A stretch of 64,000 bases of DNA from Cordylochernes scorpioides. Its lineage: Eukaryota; Arthropoda; Arachnida; Pseudoscorpiones; Chernetidae. The stretch lies in NCBI GenBank assembly GCA_030710605.1, contig CP092880.1, positions 10,118,016 through 10,182,015 of the forward strand, given 5' to 3'. Under the pieces are notes generated by a model, which saw nothing but the letters and a program-made list of their open reading frames with translations, had not been told where the DNA came from and searched no databases. The position numbers and the translations under genes were made by a program. Position 1 is the stretch's first letter. Each line of letters opens with the position of its first letter. Below are positions 22,335 to 32,469 of the stretch, piece after piece.

Positions 22335-23260
22335 GCAATGCTTGAAGATCAATGGGTTACCGTTCGGAAGCTCTGCGATTTGGTTCCTGATGTCAGTAAA
22401 ACCACCATCGACAAGATTTTGCGTGAAGATTTAGGGTATTCAAAGGTCTGCGCAAGATGGGTTCCGAAAATGCTGACTGGAGACCATAAACGGCAGCGGG
22501 TTGAAGCGGCCCAGAAATTTCTTGATTGCCACAAAACTGACGGAGAGGAATTCTTGGATTCGATCGTTACTGGTGATGAGACCTGGGTACACTACACCAC
22601 ACCGGAGACAAAGGTGCAATCCAAGCAGTGGAAGCACACTTCTTCGCCGAAACCTCTAAAGTTTAAACAAACGCTTTCTGTCAGGAAACTTAACTTATGG
22701 CTACCATCTTTTGGGACCGAAAGGGCCTATTGTTGTGCGAATTTATGCGTTGGGGTACAACAATCAATTCTGACCGGTACTGTGAGACCTTAAAACAACT
22801 TTGATGCGCGATTCAGAACAAGAGGAGAGGGATGTTAACCAAAGGGGTGCGTTTTCACCACGACAATGCTCGGCCGCACACCGCCCGTCAAACCACTGCC
22901 CTCATCGAAGAATTTGGATGGGAATTGGTGTCACACCCACCTTACAGCTCGGAGGTAGCTCATAGTGACTTTCATCTCTTCCCCGAGTTGAAGAAAAACC
23001 TGGGTGGAACCCAATTCCAGGACGATGACGAGTTGGAAGAAGAGGTTTTAGGCTATCTACACGGCCAGGCGGCAGAGTTACTTGACTCTGGGTTCCATAA
23101 GTGGGTGAACCGAATGCAAAAATGCGTTGAACAAAACAAGGAATATGTAGAAAAATGAAAAAAGTCTGATATTTTCAAAAATGTATAGTTCAGGGCAAAT
23201 AAACCTGTTTTTCTGTATGAAAAACCTCTGTGGAACTTATTTAACAGACAACCCTCATAA
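22335..23260 (+). pseudogene. mariner transposase, broken
   Basis: Encodes most of a mariner-family DDD transposase, the cut-and-paste enzyme acting at TA sites. Frame 1 (22338-22793): HTH remnant with VSKTTIDKILREDLGYSKVCARWVP, then the first catalytic Asp in IVTGDETWVHY. Frame 2 (22832-23158): second Asp in FHHDNARPHTA and third in SEVAHSDFHLFP, then a C-terminal LDSGFHKWVNRMQKCVEQNKEYVEK-type end (shown in part). A frameshift near 22690-22830 separates them and the N-terminal HTH is missing. The 3' inverted end runs through about 23260 (AACAGACAACCCTCA). Inactive. Confidence 0.88.
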
Positions 23261-23279
23261 CTATTAAAGGAATGGAAAT

Positions 23280-23870
23280 TAAATACAGTATTTTATTTGG
23301 AAAAGAAAAATTAGTATATGATTTTATTTCTTGTATATAGACATTATTGACTATTGCTCAAACTATTATCCCATCCTCGTCGTCATTTTTTTTCCTGCCT
23401 CCTGACCTCCACTGACCCAATCTGGCTTAACCTGCCTCTTCCCTGACGGAGATCCTGCCCCTAGCCTCCCCAGTCTGGTCATAGTGCTTTGTATATATTC
23501 CGCTTTATGTGGCCATTGGGGCTCAAAAATCATCCATTTTGGTTAGCAGCTCCGTAAATAAAGATATTTTCGCTCAAACTCTTACATATTTGATCTTGTT
23601 ATCTTGTGAAAACGTTCCATTCCACAGCCACAATTACTTACATCAATAGGACAATTTAAATGCTGTCCAAAGAGAGAACAATGGCAGCTACAAGTCATCC
23701 TTGCCGTGACATATTGTCTACTAATTTAGTACACCTCTCTTTAACTCCCATTTCAGGAGACCACACAAATTCTCCACTTTAGTAGATATTTAAATAATTA
23801 AAAAAAATGGCTTTAATGTTTCAGATCGCAGAAAAATGTAAATTATTGAAAATTGGCAATTATCAAAGTA
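23280..23870. other. Unassigned; possible solo LTR piece
   Basis: CTGCCTCCTGACCTCCACTG, then TTTGTATATATTCCGC and CCGTAAATAAAGATATTTTC (about 23550) look like an LTR promoter and poly(A) region. No partner LTR was found. Confidence 0.3.
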
Positions 23871-24053
23871 CAGTAGAACCTCCATGAGGGGACACTAACA
23901 CTAAAGGACACCTCTCTATACAAAGGACAGTTTTCATTTGCAAATTTACCATTTTTACTATTTAGCAACTCTCCAGTAAGAGGACACTTCTCTCTAAAGG
24001 ACACTTTGACTCTGCAATTAGGTGTTGTCCTTTACAAGGAGGTAGTTCTACTG
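23871..24053. mobile_element. TIR element M1
   Basis: CAGTAGAACCTCCATGAGGG at the left and GGAGGTAGTTCTACTG at the right, TA on both sides. Confidence 0.78.
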
Positions 24054-24473
24054 TATAAGTTAGAGAAGTATTTTTTGTAGTTTTATTCTCTTTTAAATGA
24101 TAATTATTGGATCTTATTTTGATTTAGAGCAACGGTTGTAAAACTTTTATAATGCAGTCTCTCTCTCTCTCTCTAACTTCTTCAATTCAACAACCCCCCT
24201 AATGGCCAGAATTTTTGGTTGAATTAAAGTCCTTATCAAATTATAGTTGGTTAAGATAATTATTAATTTTGAAAATCAAGTCCTGGGGGTGGCCATTAAA
24301 CTCTCCCTTCTTTCACTGTTATATCACCACTTGTTGCCATACAACCTACTCTAGATGAATATAGGACTTCTATTGGAATTTTATAGAAAACTTGGGTATT
24401 ACAATAATTGATTTTATTCTTCCTCTGTCATACATATGGTCAGTCAAGAGAGGGAAGGTAGAGAAGATTTCCA

Positions 24474-24950
24474 GTGGTTGTTGGTCGAGCTTGTGGGGGG
24501 CCAGGGACATTATTAGAGATGGTATTGAAGAGGATGGTCATGTCCAGTATCTCAGATTGTTGGTCCCTTTGAGCCAGCTTGTAGGAGGCCAGGTACATTA
24601 TTAGATATGGTATTGAAGAGGATGGCCATGTCTCAGATTGTTGGTCCCTTTGTAGCCAGCTTGTAGGATGCCAGGTACATTATTAGAGATGGTATTGAAG
24701 AGGATGGTCATTTCCAGTATCTCAGATTGTTGGTCCCTTTGAATCACTTTGTAGGAGAAAGATGCCAGGTAGAGTGGAATAGTATTGAAGAGCATGAAGG
24801 GAGAATCAGCTATTTCCAGTATCTTGGTCCCTTTGAAGCCAGCTTGTAGGAGGCCAGGTATATTGGGAAGATATTGAAGAGGATGAAGGGAGAGTATCTT
24901 AGGTTGTTGGTCCCATTGAATCACTTCTTGGGATGCCAGGATAAGAGAGA
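24474..24950. repeat. Minisatellite, about 85-90-bp units
   Basis: Repeats of TTGTTGGTCCCTTTGAA, CCAGCTTGTAGGAGGCCAGG and GGTATTGAAGAGGATGG. About five to six units with small deletions. The minus strand stays open over much of the array (24601-24924). Confidence 0.8.
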
Positions 24951-25305
24951 GGAGCAGGGGTCTTATGACAATAGAAAGATGATTTGGGGCTCAGATGGTT
25001 GAGTGTTGGTTCAAGAAATTCCATTTTAAATCCAAGAGGTATCTTGTGGACGTCAACAGACAGGATGTAAGAAATCTTCAGCTGGAGGATCACCGATATC
25101 AAGGGATTTATTCCAAGGGGCTTATTGATCAGAGCAAATGATAATGAGCTAATTGATATTCTCCATCATTAGTACAATTCCTTCTTGGGATTCCCCGCAG
25201 GAGATTTGAAGGTATCCAGCAGGCAGGGATAAGACTTCAGTTGTCAGAGGACTTCAAGGGACCCAAGGATGAGAGCCTGGCATCAGGGAGGGGACCATCC
25301 GAACT

Positions 25306-25960
25306 GTGTCGAGACGGACCAGTGAAAGAGATGGAATGCCCAAAAACGGTTTTTCTAGACCATGTCTAACTCATTTCAAAGCTGTAGTTCTGCCAAGTTA
25401 CTTAATGGTAGTGTACCCAACAATTATGCTTACTGCAACATTAGTTAACTCTGCTGTATTAGTAGTGCCTAGGGTCAGATCCTGTACCACTCTCTATTCC
25501 AGCAATCAAAATTATCTTGGAATATGCCACGTTTTATATTATAGGTTTGTCTCGTTCTGTATTGCCGGGCTTAGGGACCTGATAAAAAAATTTTGAATTG
25601 AAAATTGCCAATGCGAATAGAATTTTGATTAAAAAATGCCAATGCTTCCCTATAGCTTTAAGCCCTTAAAGGTCCCTTAGCCTGACAAAGCAAAATAACA
25701 CAATCCTATAAATGAAACGTGGATATCCAATATAATCTGAATATCTGAAATAGAAAATGGCACAAGGCCAAACCAGAGACACAACGGACACAACAGCTTT
25801 AACTATTGCTACGGGTAAACATAAAAGAGGGTACACTACCAAAAAGCAGCCTAACAGAACTACAACAGTGAAACAAGCTAGGCACAGCCTAGGAAAAACA
25901 CGCCTAAGGACATCCATCTCTGACACCAGTCAAATCTCAACTGCAACAATGGAACAATCC
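25306..25960. repeat. Inverted-repeat pair, each arm with a similar open frame
   Basis: The plus arm (25306-25596, 96 codons) and minus arm (25666-25926, 86 codons) encode related hydrophobic peptides. Shared landmarks are VVYP near the middle and a final LRDL. The arms are about 290 bp, meet near 25630, and are diverged copies. No known family recognised. The same pair is in segment B (42402-43021). Confidence 0.65.
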
Positions 25961-26512
25961 TTGGATACCATTTCTTAACTTTTTTTTAATCTAAATAATT
26001 TCAGAGTTACATTATTATGTGGAAAAGTGAAAAATATAGAAGAAATAGACTTACTGAAAACTCTTTGTTATTTAAAAGACATTACAGAGGAGGGAAGACA
26101 TGTCTTTTGAGAATAGATCAGCTGGAATGCAGGATTTCATTGTACAAAAACAGAGAGATATCCATAAAGGACTTCTTTAAAATATCTTCAGGATTCTTTT
26201 AAAATAAAATTTAAAATAAATTTTATTTTCCATATTTATTTACTTTTTATATATATAACTGCTACTATTCAATTAGATTAAAATTGTATGTATTGTAATA
26301 CTTATTATTATAAATATTGTAAAACTTAATATGTTTAAAAATATGTATTAATGCCATTTTGTCCTTGACACTGAAAGTCTTCTTCTTTCTTATCTCCACC
26401 CGATCATATCAGGGTATCAAGTTGCACTGAAAGTTAATTATGAAATAAAAAATAAATATAAAAAAGTACAAATGGTTTCAATTATTATTATAGATATTTA
26501 AGAGTGAATGCG

Positions 26513-26578
26513 GGGGTCGGTGGAAGGATGGTCTAAACCATTGGTTTTCAACCGCTACGACGATTACCGCATTGGGCA
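26513..26578 (+). mobile_element. SINE-S head only
   Basis: GGGGGTCGGTGGAAGGATGG to GCATTGGGCA. The body is missing. Segment B has the full SINE here, so A suffered a deletion that also removed the adjacent DNA. Confidence 0.75.
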
Positions 26579-26689
26579 ACCGAAAGATTTGATCCTTTGG
26601 GGTGTTGAATTAAAGAGGTTCGACTGTAAATGAAATCCTTTATCTTGGAAGCATCTTAAATGAAGAAAGAATTTTTTTTTTTTTTAAGA

Positions 26690-27407
26690 AAGAATGGAAT
26701 TAAAGAGGGCTATATGTTTTGTTTGATCATATTCCCTATAAGGATGTCAAGCTTTGGTAATGACCAAAGGACAGGGAGTCTAAAATTAATTATTTTGAAA
26801 TCTGTGTTATTAAAGAAAAATCCTCAAGATCACATGAACAGATAGGGCTACAAACAAAGAAGTTTAAAGTATAACCTTCTAAATTAAGTGATCAAAAGGA
26901 AATGGAAGTTTTCAGGACATATACTTTGGACATTTTCATCTAATGCCCATACTGGAGGGATGCACCTTGAAGAATAAAAGGAGAGGTAGACCTTAGGAAT
27001 AATTGGCTTAATAATCTTTTTTTTTTCTCTTATCCTTAGTACATGTGATACAGGCCATGATAATCATGGTAGGTAGAAGTAGGCGATTGCTTTTTACTGT
27101 AATTGCACCACATGTCTACACATGTGAAAAGCAGTTCAAATTGCACTTATAAATGTGCCAGAGCCCTGTTTGGTTACTTGCACTTGCTTGGTGGGGTTGA
27201 ACTTTTGCAAAAATCTGGGTTTTTTTTTTTTTTATCTGAAAAAAATGCCCAATGAGGGAATCGAAACCGGGTCGTAGCGGTCGAAAACCAACGGTTTTAT
27301 AGAATAGAATGATCTGGAATTAGAAGATATGAAGAGATTTGCTCAGAACAAGGTGAAATGATGTTTCATGATGGCCGACCACCATATTGATAACTAAATA
27401 TGATGAA
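26690..27407 (+). pseudogene. LINE ORF2 C-terminus (RTE-like), split by a SINE
   Basis: At 26880-26980 the translation includes VIKRKWKFSGHILW, like the RxWxxxGHVLR region at the end of RTE-type ORF2. It resumes at 27298-27407 with a pattern resembling the last block before the stop. A minus SINE-S (about 27010-27297) interrupts it. Segment B has the same arrangement at 44690-45450, and a diverged copy is at 18330-18780. Many stops. Confidence 0.55.
27010..27297 (-). mobile_element. SINE-S copy, head truncated
   Basis: T run and CTTATCCTTAGTACATGTG at the left; ends at ACCAACGGTTTTA, lacking the outermost head. The B counterpart (45016-45325) is complete, with a CTTAATAAT duplication on both sides. 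Confidence 0.82.
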
Positions 27408-27481
27408 ACTAAGAAGACCAACGATAAAGCACAATTTGGATTATTGATTATAATAAAAGAAAATAAGACCTAATCCAAATA

Positions 27482-28779
27482 CAGTAAAACCCCGCTATAA
27501 CGAACCCTGGATATAACGAACCTTCCCTTATAACGAACCCACGCCGATTCCCAATTCCATTCCATTGAAAATACCATCGTTATAACGAACTTTGCGATTT
27601 TTAGAATAACGAACTACCCCTATAACGAACCTATTTCGGGTCCCAAAATGATAAAATCTATTAAAAATACTATGCTTATAACGAACTTAGAATTGTAATT
27701 TAAAAAAAAAAATTAAACAAAATTTTGAGCATGTTTAAAGCTCGCGGATCGCGATTTCAAAACAATAAATTTAGCGGCATTGTTTGTTTGATTTTTGCAC
27801 TTTATTTTTGCTGTATGTTGTATAAATTTTTACGCATTATACTTTTTATTAATTAGAATATCTTTGCATCCATTAAATTTGAAATATAAAAAATGCAAAT
27901 GGCTTCCAAAATGAAGAAAACAAAGGCATTTTAAAAACAAAAGCATTATTTCATTTTTAAAAAAAGGCCATTTTCAGAACTTTTCAAAGTGAAACAACAT
28001 AGGCAAAATGTTAAGAACATATTAAAATAAGAGAATATAACTTTTCTATTATAAAAGATAAAATATAAAGTTATTAAAAATTGTTACAAAGAGGAATCAA
28101 CTTCAACTTTTGCCGCGATCGCGATCGTACGTTTTAGGGCTAAAAAAAAAAAAAAGTCCAAATAAACGGTCCCGTGATGAAACAAAAATTATTTTTATGC
28201 CATTAACTATGGTGATTTTAAAGTCAGCAATGTTTGCATGGCAGGTTAAAAAAAAAAAAAAAACGAAATCTAGACCTAGAAGAATATGGGGAAACATGAA
28301 ATGGAAGAAAAACACTAACTTTATTTGAATGGTGCAATGCTTGGAAGAATGCTTTGAAACAACAAGGTATTAGAGCCATTTTTTCAAGTAAAAATTGTAT
28401 TATATAATGTGATAATGATGTTTTAAAATCATTTTATATCTTTGAATATATATTTAATAAAACTTTGCCTAGGATTTGTCTTGATTTTTAACTTAGACAT
28501 AGAGGTACATGTATGTTAATCATAAGAAGAACCTATTATCTAATGATTTCTATTATTATTCAGTATTAATAAAAGGAAATTAGTCAATTAAGGGAATTAA
28601 AATAAAGTGACCACTATTAAGAGGCAGCCTCTTCTTGTGTGTATGGCTGTTTTTTAATTATTCAGTCTAAAATTTTTGAAAAGTAAAAAAAAATAGCCAA
28701 ACCGTGGCTATAGTGAACCGTGGCTATAGTGAACCAAAAGCTCTGTCCCATTGGGGTTCACTATAGAGGGGTTTTACTG
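27482..28779. mobile_element. Tigger/pogo-type element, non-autonomous (1.3 kb)
   Basis: Inverted ends CAGTAAAACCCCGCTATAAC and the complement at 28760-28779 with TA duplications (27480-27481, 28780-28781). Subterminal ATAACGAAC motifs repeat at the left end. Interior frames (28103-28328) are A-rich and not recognisable as transposase. A related inverted copy is at about 37140-38072. Confidence 0.82.
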
Positions 28780-28799
28780 TAATTTAATAGTTTGTGACG

Positions 28800-28880
28800 T
28801 TCCTGCAACAGCATTGTCACCATCATCAGACAAAAGAATAAAATCTGATGATGGTGACAATGCTGTTGCCGAAATGTCAC
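28800..28880. ncRNA. Two opposed hammerhead-core-like hairpins of a Penelope end
   Basis: Plus strand: CTGATGA at 28849 region, hairpin GGTGACAATGCTGTTGCC, then GAAATGTC. The minus strand carries the mirror motif with GCAACAGCATTGTCACC. Spacer only about 15 bases, so the two form a long foldback. The helix III segment is minimal. Confidence 0.5.
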
Positions 28881-29130
28881 ACACTAATAAATTATTTGGA
28901 TTAGGTCTTATTTTCTTTTACTAAGAAGACCAAGTAAAAAGGTGGGCAAAATTTAATCCTTTGGAATAAAATGTAAGGGTAACATGTTGAATACTAAAGA
29001 ACATTATGTAAACCACTCAGCTGTTCTGTCTGCAAGAAAATAATCCATTGTCCATATTGTTCCAACAATTCCATGGAGGATTTAGAAAGACAGATGGTTG
29101 TGGGGGCTTACATATTCAATAATTGTTTTT

Positions 29131-30028
29131 GAGGGCTGTTCAATAAGTAAGGTAAAAAATAATAAAGCTTGTTTTTTGAAAAGGTTTTATTTTTCAACAT
29201 AGTCCTCATTCAACTCCACACTCGTTGTTCTGCGTTGTTCTGATTTTTTATCCCTTCGAAAAAATATGGTGTTGGAGGTCCTCAAAGTATCTATTTACAT
29301 TGTCGATAACCTCTTCATTTGTAAAGAAAATGTCCTCCCTCAACTCCGCCTTTGCCGGTCCCAAGCCTGGATGAAAAAGGAGGAGGAGAGCAGTAAAAAG
29401 CTCGCTAAAAAACCTGGGCTCAGCTGGCCCGGCTGATAGTACCCTGTAAGGGTTCCTAATCCAGGGATACAGGATCAGCAGCGTTTGTACTCCATGTTAG
29501 GAGCGGCTGCACATGGCGTCTGTTCATGTCAGACGCGGCCATTTCTTTTGGAGTGAAGTCGGCCTGCCACTGAGTAGTGCTCCCGGTCCTACTTCACCCA
29601 GTCATGGTGGTTGTCAAACAGACACCATCAAGGGTCACAACTTGATACCCTAATATGATTGAGTGGAGATAATAAAGAAGATGTCCTCCCTCCAAGTCAT
29701 TATTTAGATTTTGAAGCTGAAGAAGTCACACAGGGCCAAATCTGGGGAATAAGGTGGATGAAAGACCAATTGGAAGCTTATCTCAAACATTTTGTCAACT
29801 GCTATATTCGACCTATGAAGTGGAGCATTATCATGGAGAAAAAGCACGAGTGAGCCAATCTAGGACGTTTGGTACGCAATTCTTCCTTTAATCGATCCAG
29901 AAATGTTGCATAATACTCTCCTGATATTGTTTTTCCATTTTCAAGTAGTCAATTAGAATTATTCCTTGGGAATCCCAAAAGACAGTGGAAATCACCTTTC
30001 TGGCTGGAATATTACTAGGAGGGGAGAG
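29131..30028 (-). pseudogene. mariner element remnant with repeat E insertion
   Basis: The end GAGGGCTGTTCAATAAGTAA at 29131 is a mariner inverted terminus. Minus-strand translation shows KVISTVFWDSQGIILIDYL at about 30005-29950, a catalytic HDNA-like block near 29840 and a C-terminal FFTNEEVIDNVNRYFEDL at about 29340-29285. Stops and frameshifts throughout. Repeat E (29342-29680) splits it. Confidence 0.8.
29342..29680 (+). mobile_element. Repeat E, near full-length copy
   Basis: 339 bp from AACTCCGCCTTTGCCGGTCC to the tail AGTGGAGATAATAAAGAAG, flanked by ATGTCCTCCCTC at 29330-29341 and 29681-29692. The duplication and A-rich tail indicate LINE-type retroposition. No coding frame. It is shared with segment B (45998-46367), so it is older than the segment duplication. 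Confidence 0.85.
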
Positions 30029-30029
30029 G

Positions 30030-30560
30030 TGTTGTGTCTTTGCATATTTGCTCTTTGCATATTTGTTCTTTGTTGCAGCACAATTTACATAGCTTAACTT
30101 ATTTGTGCTATAAATAGGACGTAAGGATTAAGTTAAGGAGTCGAGTCCAGTAGTCTTGTTACTTTAGATGTCTACTGTAGTCTTAGCTTGGCAATAAAGA
30201 ATATTTGTTCTCTTCTTCTTCTTCCTTATCTCCACTCAATCATATTAAGGTACTGAGTGAAGTAGAATGCCTTTGTCATTAAGACTGGGAGCACTACTCA
30301 GTGGCAGGCCGACTTAGCTCCAAAAGAAATTGCCGCCTCTGACATGAGGAAAAGACGCCATGTGCAGCCGCTCCTAACATGGAGTACAAACGCTGCTCAT
30401 CCTGTATCCTTGGATTAGGAGACCTTACAGGGTACTATCAGCCGGGCCAGCTGAACCCAGGTTTTTTAGTGAGCTTGTTACTGCTCCCCCTCCTCCTTTT
30501 TCATCCGGACTTGGGAATATTTGTTCAAGAGTGTGGTTTCGTGGCCCTAAGTGAGAAAAC
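30030..30560 (+). repeat. Solo LTR-like piece with repeat E insertion
   Basis: TGTTGTGTCTTTGC at the left, TATA-like CTATAAATAGGACG (about 30109), AATAAAG near 30193 and possible end GAGAAAACA near 30560. Repeat E (30211-30514, -) splits it with the duplication GAATATTTGTTC at 30199-30210 and 30515-30526. Confidence 0.6.
30211..30514 (-). mobile_element. Repeat E copy, 5'-truncated
   Basis: Minus orientation, tail CTTCTTCTTCCTTATCTCCA at left, stops in TTTTCATCCGGACTTGG. 12-bp target duplication GAATATTTGTTC. Shared with segment B (46908-47233). Confidence 0.85.
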
Positions 30561-30639
30561 AGTTTCTTTTCACATTTTTATCCTTATTGAGATATACAGT
30601 TACGAGCGTCATTCTTCATCTCCTAGTCATCTCTGTCAC

Positions 30640-30912
30640 CGTTTGCTTTTTTTTTTTTGAATGGCGCCCTCCTATACGTTGGCTACGATCACGCCACCTT
30701 TGCCCCCCCCCCATCATGCCTCCCCCACTCGCTTTTTCGTTTTTGTAACTATTGTGTTGGAGTGGGTCGCTCCTTAAATAAATGCATATATTAGTTAATA
30801 ACTAAATGGAATCCTCTCTTTTTCCCAGTATGAGACGCCTACGGAATCCAACAGTACATAGACAGATAAAGCACATAGGCTATAGTTATTAACTAATATA
30901 TGCATTTATTTA
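30640..30912. repeat. Palindrome-bearing repeat
   Basis: CATATATTAGTTAATAACTA (30786) and its complement (30876-30895) flank about 80 bases. Upstream are a C run and GTGGGTCGCTCCTTAAATAA. The same unit is inverted at 54735-55030 next to the N gap. Confidence 0.65.
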
Positions 30913-30913
30913 A

Positions 30914-31001
30914 GGCGCCAATTTATAATTGTAATAAATAGTATTTGAATAAAAACATTCAATCGGGTAAAACACGGTCGTTGCCCGGGTCATTCGGCTA
31001 G
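30914..31001 (+). mobile_element. Helitron 3' end fragment
   Basis: GGCGCCAATTTATAATTGTA to the terminal hairpin and CTAG, matching the last 90 bases of the 19.6-kb Helitron. Confidence 0.75.
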
Positions 31002-31222
31002 TTGAGATATATTCTTGAGTAGCTGTATCATATTTTATTTTTATATTTTCATTGACAAACTTCTTTTTGTTGAGAAATTCCTCTCTTTTAAAAAAGATTT
31101 TGCAGTTATTTGAATGGTTTATGATCAAGCTCTTCCTCACTGACCAAGTAGTTCATTAGAAACTTTTTACAGTAGAACCTCATTATAACAACATCATTTG
31201 AGACTGTGAAATAATGTTGGTA

Positions 31223-31717
31223 CAGTAGAACTACCTCCCTTTAGCCGACACCTCTCTACAAAGGACAGTTTTCATTTGTAAAATTACCATTTTAACTTTT
31301 TAGCAGAGAGGTCGGTGGAAGGATGGTTTAAACCATTGGTTTTCAACCGCTATGACCCAGGTTCGATACCTGCATTGGGCATTTTTTTCTGATTTAAAAA
31401 AAAAATGCTCCAATGGCCTTCAATTCTTGCAAAAGTCCAACCCCTCCAGCGAGTGCAAGTAACCAAAATGGGGCTCTGGCACATCTGTAAGTGCAAAGTC
31501 AAACTGCTTTTCACATGTGTGGACATGTGATGCACTTACAGTAAAAACAGTAGCCTACTTCTGCCCACCATAATTATCATGGCCTATACCATGTGTACTA
31601 GGGATAAGCAAAAACAAATTATAATTTAGCAACTCTCCGGTAAGAGGACACCTCTCCCTAAAAGACACTTTGGCTCTGTAATTAGGTGTTGTCCTTTACA
31701 GGGAGGTAGTTCTATTG
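31223..31717. mobile_element. TIR element M1 split by a SINE-S
   Basis: Left end CAGTAGAACTACCTCCC, right end GGAGGTAGTTCTATTG. SINE-S (+) occupies 31309-31613 with B box GGTTCGATACC. M1 itself sits in a TA of an older TIR-like sequence (31170-31220 / 31720-31750). Confidence 0.8.
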
Positions 31718-31869
31718 TATAACCATGTTGTTATAAAATAAACTTTTTGAAAACAATATGGACATTCTAGATCTCTTCTGGAGGTAACCATTTATCAGAG
31801 GTTAAAAGTCAGTTATGTTGCCAAAGTTAGTCAGGAAGGACAATTGACAATTAAAATCAATTTATTGAC

Positions 31870-32020
31870 ATAAGATAATAATACCAAATCCAAATAAATA
31901 AATAGTGTGGGACGTTTCGGTAACAACGCTATTACCGAAACGTCACACACTATTTATTTATTTGGATTTGGTCTTATTACGTTGTGTTTATAATTCAAAT
32001 TGTGCCTTATCAATTTATTG
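31870..32020. repeat. Penelope-like end, inverted pair (palindrome)
   Basis: Arms CCAAATCCAAATAAATAAAT and its complement meet around GGTAACAACGCTATTACC (31930-31947), flanked on both sides by GAAACGTC on opposing strands. The CTGATGA part is missing, so the inversion point is inside helix II. Confidence 0.72.
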
Positions 32021-32202
32021 ACATCTTAGCCAAATTTTACAAAAAAATCACAAAAAAAATAAGAAAGAGATAAATTATATACAAGAGCCAGGGAGTCTTT
32101 CCCAACACGCAAGAGTCCTCTGCCAGGCGATGACGGAGTCCTCGATACTGCCACTGAGACCAACCAGCACAAAGTGCTGGTATATTCGGGACTTTGCTGA
32201 CT

Positions 32203-32391
32203 AAAGAAAGGCCATCTCTTCGTCCTCGAAGCTAGTTCCGAAGATCCATGCCTGGAGGTCAGGGGGTCTCCTGACGATGTTGAAGGCCTCCCGGACTAGG
32301 GGCCTGATAGTCAGGAAGGTGATCATCAGATGAGTAGCTACAGCAGCAGCACTGAGATTGATAAGACAGAGGATATATTTCCATAGAATAA
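32203..32391 (-). CDS. Unrecognised C-terminal coding fragment
   Basis: On the minus strand an open stretch of about 62 codons ends at TAG (near 32203). It has a hydrophobic start (ILWKYILCLINLSAAAVATH), a basic middle (TIRPLVREAFNIVRRPPDL) and an acidic end (WIFGTSFEDEEMAFL). No ATG near the beginning and a TAA just upstream, so it would be a terminal exon or a truncated transposon end. It is more GC-rich than its surroundings (32085-32350). No family recognised; a membrane-associated tail is possible. Confidence 0.3.
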
Positions 32392-32469
32392 TTTATGTCA
32401 AGACATAGATTGTTGAAGGTATTCTTTTTCACTTCACTGATTAATAATTAAAATAGAGTCATCCACATA

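Larger units (their letters stand above)
27421..28919. mobile_element. Penelope-like end, inverted pair, split by a Tigger element
   Basis: Outer sequences AAGCACAATTTGGATTAT (left, inverted) and TATTTGGATTAGGTCTTATT (right) are Penelope-end sequence. Between them are two opposed CTGATGATGGTGACAATGC hairpin motifs (28800-28880). A 13-bp target duplication ACTAAGAAGACCA is at 27408-27420 and 28920-28932. Segment B shows the unoccupied site near 45440. The 1.3-kb Tigger element sits in a TA inside it. Confidence 0.82.
24282..30515. repeat. Paralogous segment A (partner 41385-47233)
   Basis: From CAAGTCCTGGGGGTGGCCAT onward the order of sequence matches segment B, through the minisatellite, inverted-repeat pair, SINE, LINE fragment, mariner with repeat E, LTR piece and second repeat E. 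Later insertions and deletions differ between A and B. B has a SINE-S body and a DDE element missing in A; A has a Penelope/Tigger insertion missing in B. Confidence 0.85.

Noticed and set aside
29342-29400. Possible HDV-like ribozyme at the 5' end of repeat E (CCGGTCCCAAGCCCGG)
   Set aside because: A short GC-rich inverted stretch is visible, but I could not trace the nested double pseudoknot, so no claim is made.
30120-30200. tRNA or snRNA gene near the TATA-like box
   Set aside because: No cloverleaf or pol III box; the features fit an LTR promoter better.
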